Shown here: positions 21,815-33,929 of the stretch, piece by piece
Position numbering within the stretch: position 1 is the first letter of the stretch
Layout of the letters: every line of letters starts with the position of its first letter
Source: Alopecurus myosuroides
Taxonomy: Eukaryota > Streptophyta > Magnoliopsida > Poales > Poaceae
Direction: 5' to 3'
DNA length: 64,000 nt
NCBI GenBank assembly: GCA_028641055.1
Contig: CM054063.1
Location: forward strand, 48,233,920 to 48,297,919
Translations under genes and position numbers: made by a program
Notes under the pieces: generated by a model
Seen by the model: the letters and a program-made list of their open reading frames with translations, nothing else
The model's database searches: none
What the model was told of the DNA's origin: nothing

Positions 21815-24800
21815 TGTAACACCTGGGGTGTTCCCCCTTAGTAGAGTTGTTTGTTTTCTTTTGCTTGCATCACATGCATCACATAAGCATTGCATCCTGT
21901 TTTCCAAACCACTCAAAAATCCAAACCAATTTAAATTGTTCAAAACATGCCTAAAATTTCCAATTGAAAATTGCAAACTAAATACCTCAAATTGTTTTTT
22001 CAATAGTTTGAAGTTGTTTTAATCAAATTGCTTGTTAATAGAATTTTTTCCTTTTGTTAAAACCCTAATGGTAACTTCAAATAACACATTGAAATCAATC
22101 CATCCATGCTTGGCATATTTCAAGTGTGGGTTTAAAAATTAAAATCTTGCAAACAAACTAAATTCAATAATATTTTCATAATTGTTGAGTTCATTGAATA
22201 AAATTGGTTAAAAATCAACTCCTTATGAAAGACTATGGAAATTCAAATAACAACTTAAAAACTCAACTGAATATTTCAAACTTTTGGACCTAATATTCAC
22301 AATTGCTTTTAATTATTGTTTTGCAAATTAATAAAATTTAGTTATAAAATAAACACCCCCAAACCCTATTTGAAAGTCACCTTACAACCTAATATCAAAT
22401 TAATAATTCAAATTGTTGAAAATAATTTAAACTACCTTGTTGTTGCTGTTTTGCAAATCAGATAAAAATAGTTATAAAAAAATAATAAATATAAAAACCC
22501 CACAACCCGAACCTTTTCTTTCTCTCTTCCCTTTACTTTCTTACAAGCAAAAAAAAAGAGGAGAAGGAAAAATAAATGAAAGAGAAAAGGTGGGATGAGG
22601 CAGCCAGCCATTCTTTTTCTCTCAGCCCACTACCCAAGCCCATTTTCTCTCTGGCCCATACCCCTTCGGGGAGCTCATCTTCCTCGTACTGTCGTCACGA
22701 CAGTACGAACCTGCTCGGCATCGCTCGATCATCTCCCCCTCCTCTGATTGCTGCCGTACCGAGCTCGGTTCACCCTTAAAACCCACCTCCCCTCCTGCGT
22801 GACCTAGCCACCCCCCTCTCCTTCTCCCATCGCCGTTGTCCTCTCTCTTCTACCCCATCGATCACCTCTGTTTCTGTTCCCCCCAAACTCCACCGAGAGC
22901 ATCTCGCACCGATCGATCGCCGTGGGCAACGGGAGCTCCACCCAAGGGCGGGAATGGAACCGCGGTGGCCCCATACACCCCCTCGCTTCCTCGCCGGATG
23001 CTGGGAGGCTCCAGGGAGACCGCGACGTCGAGCTGCCGCCGACTGCGTCTCCGTTGGCCGCCCCGAGTTTCAGCGACGTCTACAGCGTGGGTGAGCGCCC
23101 ACCCTTCCTCCTTTCCCTCTCCCTCTGCTCACTGCTTGCCTGCGTGAAGTCCAGCGCGTGTCCACTGCCTCCGTTCGCCCGGGATCGCCGTCGGGTGCAG
23201 GTGCTCGTCCGAGCAGCCGCGGGTTTTCTCTGTCAGTCGAGGAAACGTCTGTTCGTTTCTTCAGTTAACCGCAGGGCCTCCAATCTTGTTTTAAAATTTG
23301 CCACGGCCCAGATCTAACACCAACCGCGATTCACCGCAGTGGCTCTGCTCCCTCAGCGCGCGCCCAGCGGGCGAGGGATCGATCCCCCTCGGCCGTGCAA
23401 AAAGGGCCCCTTTTTCGCGTTTTTCCGCCAGTGTCCAGGCCCCACCCGTCATACACTCTCCTGCCACCTCAGTGCGCACACACGACCACGTGGCCGCCAC
23501 AGGGGCACGGGCCCGCGCTGCAGAGACCCAGGCTAGGGTGCCCTGGGTGAAAAACGCCCCAGGGGCCCCTCTGCAATTCCCTTTTCTATCTTTTAGGTCC
23601 CTGTCATTACAGATTAGTCCCCAAAATTAAAATGCACATAACTTTTATTTTCCTAATTCAAATAATGTAAATAAAATATGTTTTCTGCCCCAAATTTAAT
23701 ACTCTATCTAATTACATCATTTGTTTTCTGTTTTGCACATTTCAAATTGTTTCAAATTTCAAATTCAAACAATTCATTTAAAATTTGATTAATTGCATAA
23801 CTATTTCAAACTTAATTCAAATCACACAAATAAAATATGTTTTCCATGCCAAATTGAACCACATTTTCAAATATAAACTTTGTTCCATGTATTGAATAAT
23901 TAAAATTGGTTAAATAATTTAAACCTTGTTTAAATCATTTAATAGTGCTAAATTCATAACTTGGTCAAGTTAATTTCTTTTAGAACATATAAAATATGTT
24001 TTCAAACCAGAAAAACATAACCTTTTCAAATATGAATTTTATTTAATGCTTTGAACAAATAAAATTCAAATAATATTCATACTTGAATTAAATTCAATTA
24101 AATCTTGTTCAAACTTGTTTAATTCATAAGTAATTCATCTTAATTCCTTTTTCAATAATTGAAACCTGTTTTCCACCTAAAATTTTGTGTTCTTTTCAAA
24201 TATGAATTTTGTTATCTGTTTTGAACATTTAAAATTGGTGAAAACAACAAATGCTTGTGTAACTCCTTTAAGAAGCCAAATTTCATAACTTAATAAATAA
24301 AATTCCAAACTTGGTAAACACCTTTTCAAATTGAAGCTATTGTTGTTTTCCCATTGTTTTCATCATCCATGCATCATTCTAATCAACTTTCACATGATGG
24401 TTAATTGTAGATCATTTAATTCAACCTTAATTCATGGGCTTTTCCATATGTAATCCAAATTGCATATGAGACCATTTAAATATGTTTACCATGTCAACTA
24501 GTTTATCTTGATGCATCCTTAAACTTGTCATGCATCCATATCTTGATCATGCTGGATCTTTTGCCGTAGTAGTAATTGTTGCATCCGGTGTTTGTTCGAG
24601 GTTCGTTGCTTCTTCGCGGATAGGACGTTGAGATGATGTGAGCAACGACAAGTTCTTTGGATGTACCTCTACTTGCTGGATTCCAGGAAAGTATACTCAC
24701 TTGCTGCCTATGGCTGCCTTTCATCACTTGTTACCGATTCTTTCCGTTGTTCTTATTCTAGCCTGTTGATTCGATGCTTGTGTCTCGATCCTATCATATG

Positions 24801-26277
24801 TTACCTTGCAGCCATGATATAGCCTTTCCTTCCACTTCCTATTAACTGTTGCTTGTTTACCTTGTTGGCCTCCGTGTCGTAGTTGCATGCTTAGTATTGT
24901 TTGCGTTCAAGTCTTGTTGTCCGTCTTATCACCTGTTTAGTTGATAGTTGGGTTTCAACTTAATCAACAACATGTTAATGTTTTGGGTAATAATAATTTG
25001 ATGATAAGGCACCGGCAGGAGGCCCGGCGTGGTTTTGAGGCCTGCTAGTGTCGACCCTAATTAGGAAAAGGGTCTTGTCTACTGATCCATGATGAGCGCA
25101 CTAACCGCATGTGGGAAGCGTGTATGGGCGCCCCCCTCAATTTGATTCGATTCGCATCTCGTCCAAATCGCCTCATTTAGTTCGGGTTTTCCATTTGCCG
25201 CATGCATGATCTTGCGAACCCAGGCCAGGGTGGAACTTTTGTAGTCGGCATTTAGGGAGACACGTTCTTAGAGTGCTATGAGGGTCCCCTTTTCTTCGTG
25301 GGGCTTGATTAGCCGTGCGCTCAACTGCACGGGGTTCTTTGGGCTTGATGCGAAGAAGAGTTGAGTTGTGTTGAGTGCCTCGCTTGGTGGAAGAGCATTT
25401 CCTATCTGGCGGGGTATTCTTACGTGTACGGCCAAATTGGTGCACCCCTGCAGGGTAAATCTTCTCGAGAAGCCGTGTTTTCCGCGGTTATGGTTAACTT
25501 GGTGAAAGTACTGGCTAACAAGTACTCAGAACAACTTACACCTAACTAATGATAACTTGACTAGTAAGTAGTCCTATTGACAAAACAACTTGATTCATCC
25601 TTAATCCAACAGTGTGAGTTATCCTTGGGTTGCTTCCTTAGTAGGGGGTGACATTGGATGGGTATTGTTTGGTGAGTAGTTGTAGTTGGTTACGATACGC
25701 TATCTTATCCCCCTCTTTTAGCCGGATGTTGTAGCGAGTCTCTGTAGTTGGTTAGTGCAGCCCGCTGTCGCTTATTTGCAATAATCCCTTCCTTTCCCTT
25801 GAACCCAAAAGTATTTGTATCTTGTGATGACTGGTTACGCCGGTATCTTGTGAGTATGGTTTATCCACTTGCCAGTACTTAACCGTACTGACCCACGAAT
25901 CTCTTTCGTGGCTGCATATTCAATATTGCAGTCAACAGGTTTGAAGTCTGACGACGTTAGCTTGGGAATCCCTCCGGCTTGGCCTGGGCAGGGATTGGAT
26001 GCTCTCGGTTATCTTCAGGACTCTTAGTCCAATTTGTATCTTGTCCGTAGTCGGACGCTATGTTGTTTCTTCCGCTGTTATTTGGATCTTTGTATTGTAT
26101 CAGTTGTATCCCTGACTCGTTTGAGTCTTCTTGTATATATCCTTTTCTGTTGTTGTTGTTGTGGATTATTCGTGAACTGTTGTAATGTTATCACAAGTGG
26201 CAACCTGGAATCGGTTATTATGTGGATTTTGGCGGAAATGCTGAAATCTGCATAGTGCCCGATCTCGGGGCGTCACA
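21815..26277 (+). repeat. Right (3') LTR, 4463 bp
   Basis: Same structure as the left LTR, including the GC-rich core (about 22670-23580) and here a perfect 9-bp-arm palindrome gtactgtcg-tca-cgacagtac at about 22687-22707. Single-base indels and substitutions are scattered evenly between the two copies. Confidence 0.9.
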
Positions 26278-28070
26278 TGGATCGCTGAAGAGAAGAGAAA
26301 ATTCAGAAAAGAAAGAAGGACGAAGAAACCGAGAAGCAACAGCGGAACAAGGAGTTCGGAAAAAGCAACAACAAAGATGGGCAACTTAAAAGAAAGTTGC
26401 TTACCCTGCACGGGAAGGGGGTAGCCGTCTCCCCTGTTTGATCTTCGTCACGGCTCCTTTAACCTTCTTCCCGGCTGTCTTGGTTTTCTTGGCGGGGGGC
26501 TCCTGAGCACCGCTGCCCGTCCTCTTTCGAGTGTTGGGAGCGGCCATGCCAACTGGGTCGACGTCGAGGACATCCTCGTCCTCCTCCTCAGCATCAGCAT
26601 CAGCATCAGCGTCAGCGTCAGCATCTTCTGTAGAGTTGAGGAGAAGAAAACAGTTGAGAAACAGAAAGAAACCGGGTAGTGCTCCTCGCGACCAAACAAG
26701 GTGAACTCAATCACCTTCGTCGTCGTCTTCGGACCAGTCCCGAATGGACGTGTCCACATGGTGCTTACCCGGCTGGACGGCATGGGGGATGCAGAGGCTA
26801 TCCGCGGTGTCGAAGGAGACCTCATCGTCCTCCTTTCGGTCCTCTTCCCAGTTGGACTCAAAGCGTTCCGCACTCTCAGCAAGCTGGCGAGCAAGGACCT
26901 GAAAAATAGGCAAGCACCACAAATCAGTCGAGTAGCATAGCGGCATCTTACTCGGCAGGGCGTGCAAACACAAAGCACATTAAGCCTAAGCAATACTGCT
27001 AAGTGTGCTACTCGGCAGGGCGTGCAAACACAAAGCTCATTAAGCCTAAGCAATACTGCTAAGTGTTCCACTCGGCACGGAATGCGAATACAAGACAGGC
27101 TGAGCTAAGAGAGCTATCTACTCGGTATCGCTACACAGAAGGCAAGGCGAGAAATACTAACCCGCTTGATGGGCTTCTTGCGGCTGTACGGCACGAAGCC
27201 GTACTGCCAGTGGTCGTCGAGGCCAGTGCTCATGATGGAGCGTGCCCAGACAGCAACGTCCACGTTGCTGAGCTCGAACATGGTCGTCCGAGTGCAGTCT
27301 CGGGTGCCGCCCATGTAGCACATGAGATGTGCGTGGTGCTGGAGCGGAAGCACTCGCCTGGAGATCCAGCAGGCGATAGGGTCGTCACTCTTGAGACCCT
27401 TCGAGATCAGCTTGGCGAGGCGCTCGTCCATCTGCTTGAAGTCGGTATCCAGGGGCGGCTTGGTCCTCCAGTTCTGCCCGGTGGGAGCGGTGTTGGTCCA
27501 CCTAGGAAGATTGATCTGATCCACCACGTTGGCTCCCTTCTCAATGGGGATGTTCTTCACGTAAAGGAATGTTCTCTGCCACTTTAGGACAGAATCCAAA
27601 CCTTTGATGCGCGGGTGGTTGGTCCCGCCGCGCTGCACCATCATGGCGCTGCCGGTCTCCGTCAGGCCGCGGCTGCTGTCCGCGCCATCTCGCTTGGCCT
27701 TGCTCTGCTTCCGGAAGAAGAAATACCGGGACCAGGTCGTCGAAGTGGGCCGTACGCCCAGGAATGCCTCGCACACCACGGCGTGGTAGGAGAGCATGAC
27801 GATGGCGTTTGGCGGGAGGTGGTGCGGCTGGAGGCTGTAATGGTTGAGAAAAGATCGGAAGAAATCGGAGACCGGGAGCCCGAATCCTCGCGCGAAGTGC
27901 GCGAGGAAGACGACGTGCTCGCCCTCCTGCGGAGTGGGGACGAGCTCGCTGCTAGGATGCCGGCAGCGAACACCGGGAGGAACTCGCCGGGTGTTCACCA
28001 GCCATTGGCACTCCTCAGCGGTGACCTCAGATCCGGCCCAGCCGGCGCGGGCGTCGTCGTCGCGAGCCAT
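26278..28070 (-). pseudogene. Antisense gene of the Tat element, 5' exons
   Basis: Exon 1 is 28070-27162 (303 codons) ending in CGG|GTTAGT. It encodes the domain annotated in grasses as putative gypsy-type transposon (PF04195): blocks ECQWLVNTRRVPPGV, HFARGFGLPVSDFF, HHLPPNAIVMLSYH and a VCEAFLGVRPT region. Exon 2 begins at 26898 after a CAG acceptor and is strongly acidic (ends near 26715). Exon 3 (about 26627-26407) has an Asp/Ala repeat and a lysine-rich KKTKTAGKKVK that could be a nuclear localisation signal; it ends at a GTAAGC donor. Exon 4 starts about six bases before the nested long-LTR element, which therefore splits it. The gene is transcribed opposite to gag-pol and has its own TATA box. 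Its function is unknown; DNA or RNA binding is only a guess from charge. Confidence 0.7.
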
Positions 28071-28232
28071 CGACTAGGAGAACAGATTTGGTGAAGGATC
28101 GAAGGAATTTGGTGGAGAAACTCGCAGCGGCGCGGTGAGATGCGCAGCGGCGAGGTGTTCTGTGGCAGCTGAGAAACGAGGAGGCGAGGGGAAAGTGAGA
28201 GCAGGAAGAAGAAGAAGGAGTTACCGAGGGGG

Positions 28233-28240
28233 TATTTATA
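28233..28240 (-). promoter_or_regulatory. TATA box of the antisense gene
   Basis: TATAAATA on the minus strand (in GAGAGGTATAAATACCCCC), 163 bases before the ATG at 28070. This spacing would give a 5' leader of about 130 bases. Confidence 0.65.
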
Positions 28241-28750
28241 CCTCTCCTCGGATTGCCGTTACGATTTGAGGTAGTGGGATCGACCGCGGCAGAAATCGTG
28301 CGGCGTGGGATGTGCGGGCCGGTTAGAAACGCACACAGCGCGGAACGCGCGCGTAACGGCCGCATTTGATCCCACGACGCGATCGTGGGCAATTACTGCG
28401 CTTGATGGGACATAACGGGCTGGTGGGCCCAGGCCGTAAAAACTGTGCGCGTGGCCTGTCAGATCCCGGGCACCGAGGCGTCGGGGTCGTGGCTGCGTGA
28501 CACGTGCCCAGTTGCAGTGCGGAAAGCCGGATTGTGCTCTGCCACGCAGAGATTCTGATTGGAAATCCCACCAAGTCCTTTTACTCGGCTACAGAGAAGA
28601 GAAGTGGTTCTATTCGGAAGAGAAGAGACTCAAGACAATATCAAGGTCTACTCGGAGGTTTTACTCGGCATCCTAAGGTTCAAGGGCAATATTGTCAAGG
28701 TTGGTTTTAAGCTGGCAGAGCCCAGTGAACAAATTCGCAGGACTCTACCA

Positions 28751-28764
28751 GCTTCGGGGACTAA
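28751..28764 (+). other. Polypurine-tract region
   Basis: GCTTCGGGGACTAA abuts the 3' LTR. It is only partly purine (CGGGGA), but it is the position of the plus-strand primer and shares the tcggggact core with the minisatellite at 11381-11520. Confidence 0.5.
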
Positions 28765-29653
28765 TGTCGGGGGGTTACCCCCGAGTAGGGTAAAGGCAAG
28801 TGCTAAGGGCAAGATCAGAAGGGATGTTTGGCCGAGTAGCCGGCTACCCGGTACTTGCTACCCGGTCGACTGCTATTCGGTCCTACACATAGATGGCCAG
28901 AAGAACGAATCAAGGAAGTAACGTTCCTCCGAGTAGAAGAATTGGCCCGAGTAGAAATGGCAGGATCCTACTCGGGCCAGAAGTCAAAGGAGCCGTTCTG
29001 ACACAGGATCCCGCGTATCCCGGGTCCGTACTTTGGCACTGTTCACGGCACTGTTCATCTAAGGACGGCGTGCCTGACAGCGACAGTGTGTCAGCAGGGC
29101 GTCGCAGGATAGGGGGGACCTACTCTGTGTTCGCAGCAGTGATAACAGATCGGTTACTTGGTTTTGCCCAACGACTTTCCGCACAGGACAAACCTAGAAG
29201 CCAAAGCTGTCAGCGGGAGCTCGAAAGGACGGTGTGCACACTATGTCGACATCTATTTGTACTCTTCCTAGTTGGCTGCTTCCGGCTGGGCACCAGTATA
29301 TAAGGTGCCCTGCCCCCTCCTGCGCGAGGGATCCTGATTCACGACGAACACATCCCAGAGGCGATTCATATTCTTGACCTAGTTCTAGAGAGAGAGAAGA
29401 GTGGCTACTCGGTAAGAGGCCGAACTTGTACTGTGGCTACTCGGACAGATTCTAATACACAGAGAGAAAGGCAGGAGTAGGGGTTTTACCTCCTCACGAG
29501 GGCCCTGAACCTGGGTAGATCGTGTTGTTTGCAGTGTTAGATCCTTACCACACGCGGCTACTCGTCGCGTGATCCCTCCCCGAGCGCCTCCAGCGTCCAT
29601 CGTCCCCACAACTTTAGCCATCCTATGGCATCTCCCGTGACACCACCACGACA
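28765..29653 (+). repeat. 3' LTR of the Tat element
   Basis: 889 bp, TGTCGGGG to CCACGACA, followed by the target duplication GGAAC at 29654-29658. TATATAA is at 29297-29303. Confidence 0.95.
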
Positions 29654-29688
29654 GGAACCCTACCGACATACACAACATACCATGTCAT
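29654..29688 (-). pseudogene. Viroplasmin-domain protein, 5' part
   Basis: Minus-strand ATG at 29688-29686 opens MTWYVVYVGRV, the first strand of the viroplasmin/RNase H1 N-terminal domain; the frame continues at 5078 after removal of the Tat element and one copy of GGAAC. The bases before the ATG (TATGCACAG) would fit a splice acceptor, so an untranslated first exon is possible. From 29689 to 29843 I see no other gene. Confidence 0.7.
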
Positions 29689-29843
29689 CTGTGCATAGGA
29701 CAAAAATACGAGTTTAGCATCGAAAGTGATAATAGACCGCAATAACTATCAAAAAATAGAAGCATCAAGGTTTACGAATAAAACACGACAAATAAAGGTC
29801 TAAAAGTTATATGATGCAAGTGTATACTAACATTTTGTCAATC

Positions 29844-32800
29844 CTATAGTCTCGGCGGGAACGGACGAACGCCTTCTAGCGTGTTGAATGTCCGGGTGTC
29901 ACGTTTCACTCGTAGGTGTGCTTCTATGTCACGGTTGCTCGGTGGTGCGTGGCCGTGGAAGAACAAGCCACCCCGAGTGATGACATCCGACGAGAGTATC
30001 GTGCAGATCCTCCGCTGGATGCGACGGAACTCAGCCCGCACATATTCATCGGGGGTGTTGGCCATCTTTGTGGTCAGGTCTCGGAGATCACTTGGTAGAT
30101 GGGCCTGTTGGGCATCCTTTAAGTACTCCCTCATCTGAAAGATGACATACCAAGCTTCCAACTCAGATTCTTGCTCGGATTGCTTGAGGCAGGGGAAGTT
30201 TGTTACGTGGGTGCACACGTAGGCGCCTCGGACTATTTTCTCCTTTTTTAGGGGCTTGCCTAAATCGGCGGCGAAGCCGTTGAGGGCACTATTAAGAACA
30301 GCTCTTATGTCGGTGTAGTCCTTCTGCACCGCCCTACCCGCATCGAGATAAGTGCATTGTGACCAATGCGATTCCATGACGATGAGTACGCATCCTCCGT
30401 TTCTGCGCAGAACATTTCGAACAAGCCATCAATATCATCAATCAGAATACTAAGGAGATTCTAGAAAGAATGTAACGACGTGAAGCAGAGATGACTACTT
30501 ACTTGGGAAAGTATGGCATGAGAATGGCGTTCTTATCCTTGTTATCTATCAAAAACCCCGTTATGTAAGTCGTGATAAGAACTCGGTCCGCATGTGACCG
30601 CAAGTAGTCCTCATTCATGTAGTACGGGTCCATAATCGCGATGTGCGGGGTATTCTCCATGAACATATCGTGCGCCATGCTGAGCGATACCAGGCGGACA
30701 ATGCTTCGGTCGAGCTTACCCAAGTGGAAGACCCTGAATATGTCTTCGTATCTGATGAAGAACACCTCTGCAGGATTTGAATCCACAAAGCCCACGGATC
30801 GGGGCACCTTGACCACGTATAGCGGGTAGGAGGGATGTTTCTCACGTAGAAGTTTATTCTCTTTGAACAAAATCCCGTCGTGGATGGTCCTCATGTCACC
30901 ACCCATGACAGCGACAACCTCTGCCGGCAGCATCGGCTGACCCATCTCATGCACCTTCCTCCACGGGACGGCGGGCGGCAAACGGTCCAGGATTCGGGAG
31001 ACCGCTGGCTGGCTACTAGAGGAGGCACCACCTTTCTTCTTGTTGCCCGGCCTCTCCCGATTCTTCTTCGGCCTCAAGCAGATGGGAGTGCCGCTTTGTT
31101 TTACCGCCTCCGCGGCCGTAGCACGGAGTGTATTCGGGGTAACCAGCGTAGGCTGTGGAGCCGTAAAGGCCGTCTGCTCCTCGAGAGTTTCTTGGGAATA
31201 GGTTAGCTTCTTCTGGATATCCGGTTTTTTGGTGGGTAACTCAGAAGAACCGCCCTCTCCGCCATCTACCTTCTTCTGGATATCAAGAGTTCTGGCGGGT
31301 AACTCCGGAGGAACCGGCTTCTCGCCATCCAACTGATTTATGAAATCGTCAATGGGAGCAAGTTCAATATCCATGTAGTCGTCATGGGTCTCATGCTCGT
31401 GATGTTGCTCGTCATTGGACGTCTCGTGCTCGGGAGGAGGAGGATCCACCGGAGGTGGAGAGAGGACATTGCCATGTTGGACCTTGTCTTGTTGGCTTGC
31501 CGCGGGCGCAACCGGTGTAGTGGTGACGGTCATGGCTTGGCTTGGCGCCGACCCTGACGTCGTGTTCAGCCGAATAAGGGCTTTCGGCCATAGCAAGATT
31601 TGATTGTCCAGTTGGCCGAGATTCAGCTCGCTGTCGGCATCGGCGGGTTGATTAGGAGGATACAAGTTCTCGAATCCCGGTAGCACCAGATCGACGCGAA
31701 CCCGAAGCTCGTTGGCCGGTATATCTCTGCAGTGGTACTTGCGGGATAGTGGCTGCAAGATGCTCCCCTTTGCAACATCCTTCAACTCGCTGCCCACTTT
31801 TAGCAGGAAGGTGCATCCCGTCGCGTCAGCCTGCGATAACATGCATGGATAGGTCAGAGAGTAGGGTTATATTGAACTGGCTACAGCTTGAGACGGTCAA
31901 TAATTTACCGTGAGGGCATTGAGCTCGGCTAACGTCGACGGACCACAGGTGATGGTGGGCTCGTCGAGCAACGGGGTGGTGGCTGCGCCGGACACGGCCG
32001 ACGGTCCATCGGGGGCAGGCGCGTCGGGCACGGCCGACGGTCCATCGTGGGCAGGCGCGTCGGGCACGGCGGGGGCGACAGGCACGACCGACGTCGACGG
32101 ACCACCGGCGGCGGCCGCGGCGGGCACGACCAACATCGACGGTATGTTGAACGTCAGTAACGGCCCCTGTGAGCCCCCGGCGATGTAGCCACATATTTTT
32201 TCAAATACGGCGGGGATGAGCGCATTCATCTTTTCCCCCACCGTTTTCTCAATCTTCTTCTCCATGTTTGTTTCCAAGTCATGGACCTTCTTCTTCAGCT
32301 CCTCCGTCTCCTCGCTCTTCTTCGCCGCCCGCGACTCCTTAGTGCTGGGCTCAGCCAAGCCATAGTTGGCGTGCTTCTTATTAAGTCTGCCGCCGGTGAT
32401 ACGGCCTAAGTGCGGCCTTTTCAGAGGGTCCTAGCTCTTTGCCTTGTTGTACCCCGTGATGAAAGGCTTATCCCACGCGACTTTGACCGTCGACGTCTGC
32501 GACGAGGAAGATTCAAGTTGTTGTTCTTCTAGCTGCAGAAGCAACATATAAACGGTTTAGAATTGGTTTTGTACTAGAATGAAATCATGGACTTGATGAT
32601 GATGAGTTGCATGAAATGGTAAATTTCTCACCACTAGCTTCTCAACATTCTTCACGCTATCGTCCGTGACCAAAATAACACCCTCCACCATCTTCGGGTC
32701 CGAGACAAGTTCCCCGGTCGGAGTTACTTTTCTGTACCTCGACCTCATGAATTTCTGGAATTGCGGGTCATGGGCATACTTGGCGTAAGGGTTCTCAATC

Positions 32801-33558
32801 CCTTTTTCAATGTAGGTCTGGTCCTCTTTTGCCCAAACTGGCTCCTTCCCGTCGTAGCCACGACAGCCGAGATTGTGGTGACCGATGTTCTTCGACGCTA
32901 GATCCTTCCCCCATTCCGTTTGATTCTGAGTCAAATCAAGCGACTCGTTATTTAGGACAGTCTTGAAGTCATCGGGCGTAATCCGCGGGAAGTGGCGATG
33001 GATCTCTTCGAATGGTGTCGATTCCCTAATCATCGCCCTCACCATAGTCTTGTAATTGCTCAAGGCTTTGGTGAATCTAGTGAGGGAGAGTTTGTTCACG
33101 AGGTTGCCCTTCAGATTCTCGTTGTTGTAGGGGGGAGGGAACTCGTACCGTGCATGCAGCCTCGAGATGAGCTGGGCGCGCAGAGTTGGCTTCTTCTTGA
33201 GAGTCGGCTCGTTGACATTGACGACGTCTCGAAGTATCGCGCCAAGTTGGAGGAAGTACCCCTTCACAAGGTCCAATGGCATCACAGGCGTGCCACTGGA
33301 AGGGTCCACCTCCGTGAATTTCTCTCGAACGGTGCCGACCTTGTTCGGAGCTCGCTTCCGACGCTTGTTTCCCGTCGTGCTGCTCCCTGAGGGACCCCCG
33401 GCGCCACTATCAGTGGTTTCCTCCTCGCCACCGGTGAGCCCGTCATCATTGTGGGGCTCGACATCATGGTCAGTTTGTGTCCGATCTTCCTCTTGCGACT
33501 CTCGGGCCATAAGGATGTAGTGGTCCAATAAAGCCGGATCCGTAGTAGAAGAAGACAT
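29844..33558 (-). pseudogene. CACTA A ORF1: Ptta-like protein with altered Ulp1 domain
   Basis: Four exons fit GT-AG rules and keep phase: 33558-32632, 32532-31909, 31830-30503 and 30402-29844, about 1145 codons. Exon 1 has the plant transposase-like DNA-binding region (Ptta/En/Spm type; RFTKALSNYKTMVRAMI, HHNLGCRGYDGKEPVW). Exon 2 has a Lys/Glu coiled coil and Pro/Ala repeats. Exons 3-4 end in a Ulp1/C48-protease-like fold: the segment GGCVLIVMESHWSQCTYLDAG has Cys (codon 30392-30390) where the family has the catalytic His, and ELEAWYVIFQMREYL has Ala (30155-30153) where the catalytic Cys belongs, while the Asp of YLDAG remains. It therefore looks catalytically dead as a family feature or by decay. 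A TAG at 32431-32433 in exon 2 interrupts this copy. Confidence 0.75.
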
Positions 33559-33929
33559 GCCCTAGCTAGCAGTAGACAAAACGTATACTGTTAGTCACCG
33601 GAAAAATTCGGTGTGACCTCGGCTATATATGGTCATGCCGGAGTGCCAGAAATTCGCCGGAACGGAAATGAATCAACGTTCCGACAAAACATTGGCACTC
33701 AATGTACCTGCAACATAAATTGAATGCACACATGCATGGCCACAAAACAGTTCCTTGCATTGCTGTCATCACATGGCACAAAAACTCCCAGGAAATTCAT
33801 ATATCATGCCAAAAAAACCTCCATATATATTGATCAAAGTAAAATACTCCACTTAATTAATAACAAATCACAGAGAATTCTAGCAGTGTCCAAAGCTTCA
33901 GTGTTCTATTCACATGTAATTAGTAGGTG

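Larger units (their letters stand above)
16881..26277 (+). mobile_element. Non-autonomous long-LTR retrotransposon with tiny interior
   Basis: Two LTRs of 4457 and 4463 bp bracket only 477 bp. LTRs start TGTAACACCTGGGG and end GGGGCGTCACA. Flanks are GGGAT (16876-16880) and TGGAT (26278-26282), a 5-bp duplication with one mismatch. The insertion lies a few bases inside exon 4 of the Tat antisense gene. A perfect 12-base initiator-Met primer site follows the left LTR, so the element reads on the plus strand. There is no gag or pol. It resembles LARDs in LTR length, but its interior is far shorter than the several kilobases usual for them. The LTRs differ at a few dozen positions by eye, about 1 percent. 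Confidence 0.9.
5084..29653 (+). mobile_element. Tat-lineage Ty3/Gypsy retrotransposon with antisense gene
   Basis: A complete element with 877-bp and 889-bp LTRs, flanked by perfect 5-bp duplications GGAAC at 5079-5083 and 29654-29658. Order on the plus strand: LTR, primer site, gag leader, gag-protease, reverse transcriptase, RNase H, a second archaeal-type RNase H, integrase; then a long 3' region carrying a spliced gene on the opposite strand, polypurine tract, LTR. The second RNase H and the antisense gene with a putative-gypsy-type-transposon domain are hallmarks of the Tat lineage. A 9.4-kb long-LTR element is nested in the antisense gene; without it the element is about 15.2 kb. The LTRs differ by roughly a dozen substitutions by eye, so insertion was recent, yet gag-pol has three stops and two frameshifts. 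Confidence 0.92.

Noticed and set aside
27604..28094. Plus-strand ORFs at 27615-28094 and nearby
   Set aside because: Shadows of the antisense-gene exon 1, which has a recognised domain on the minus strand.
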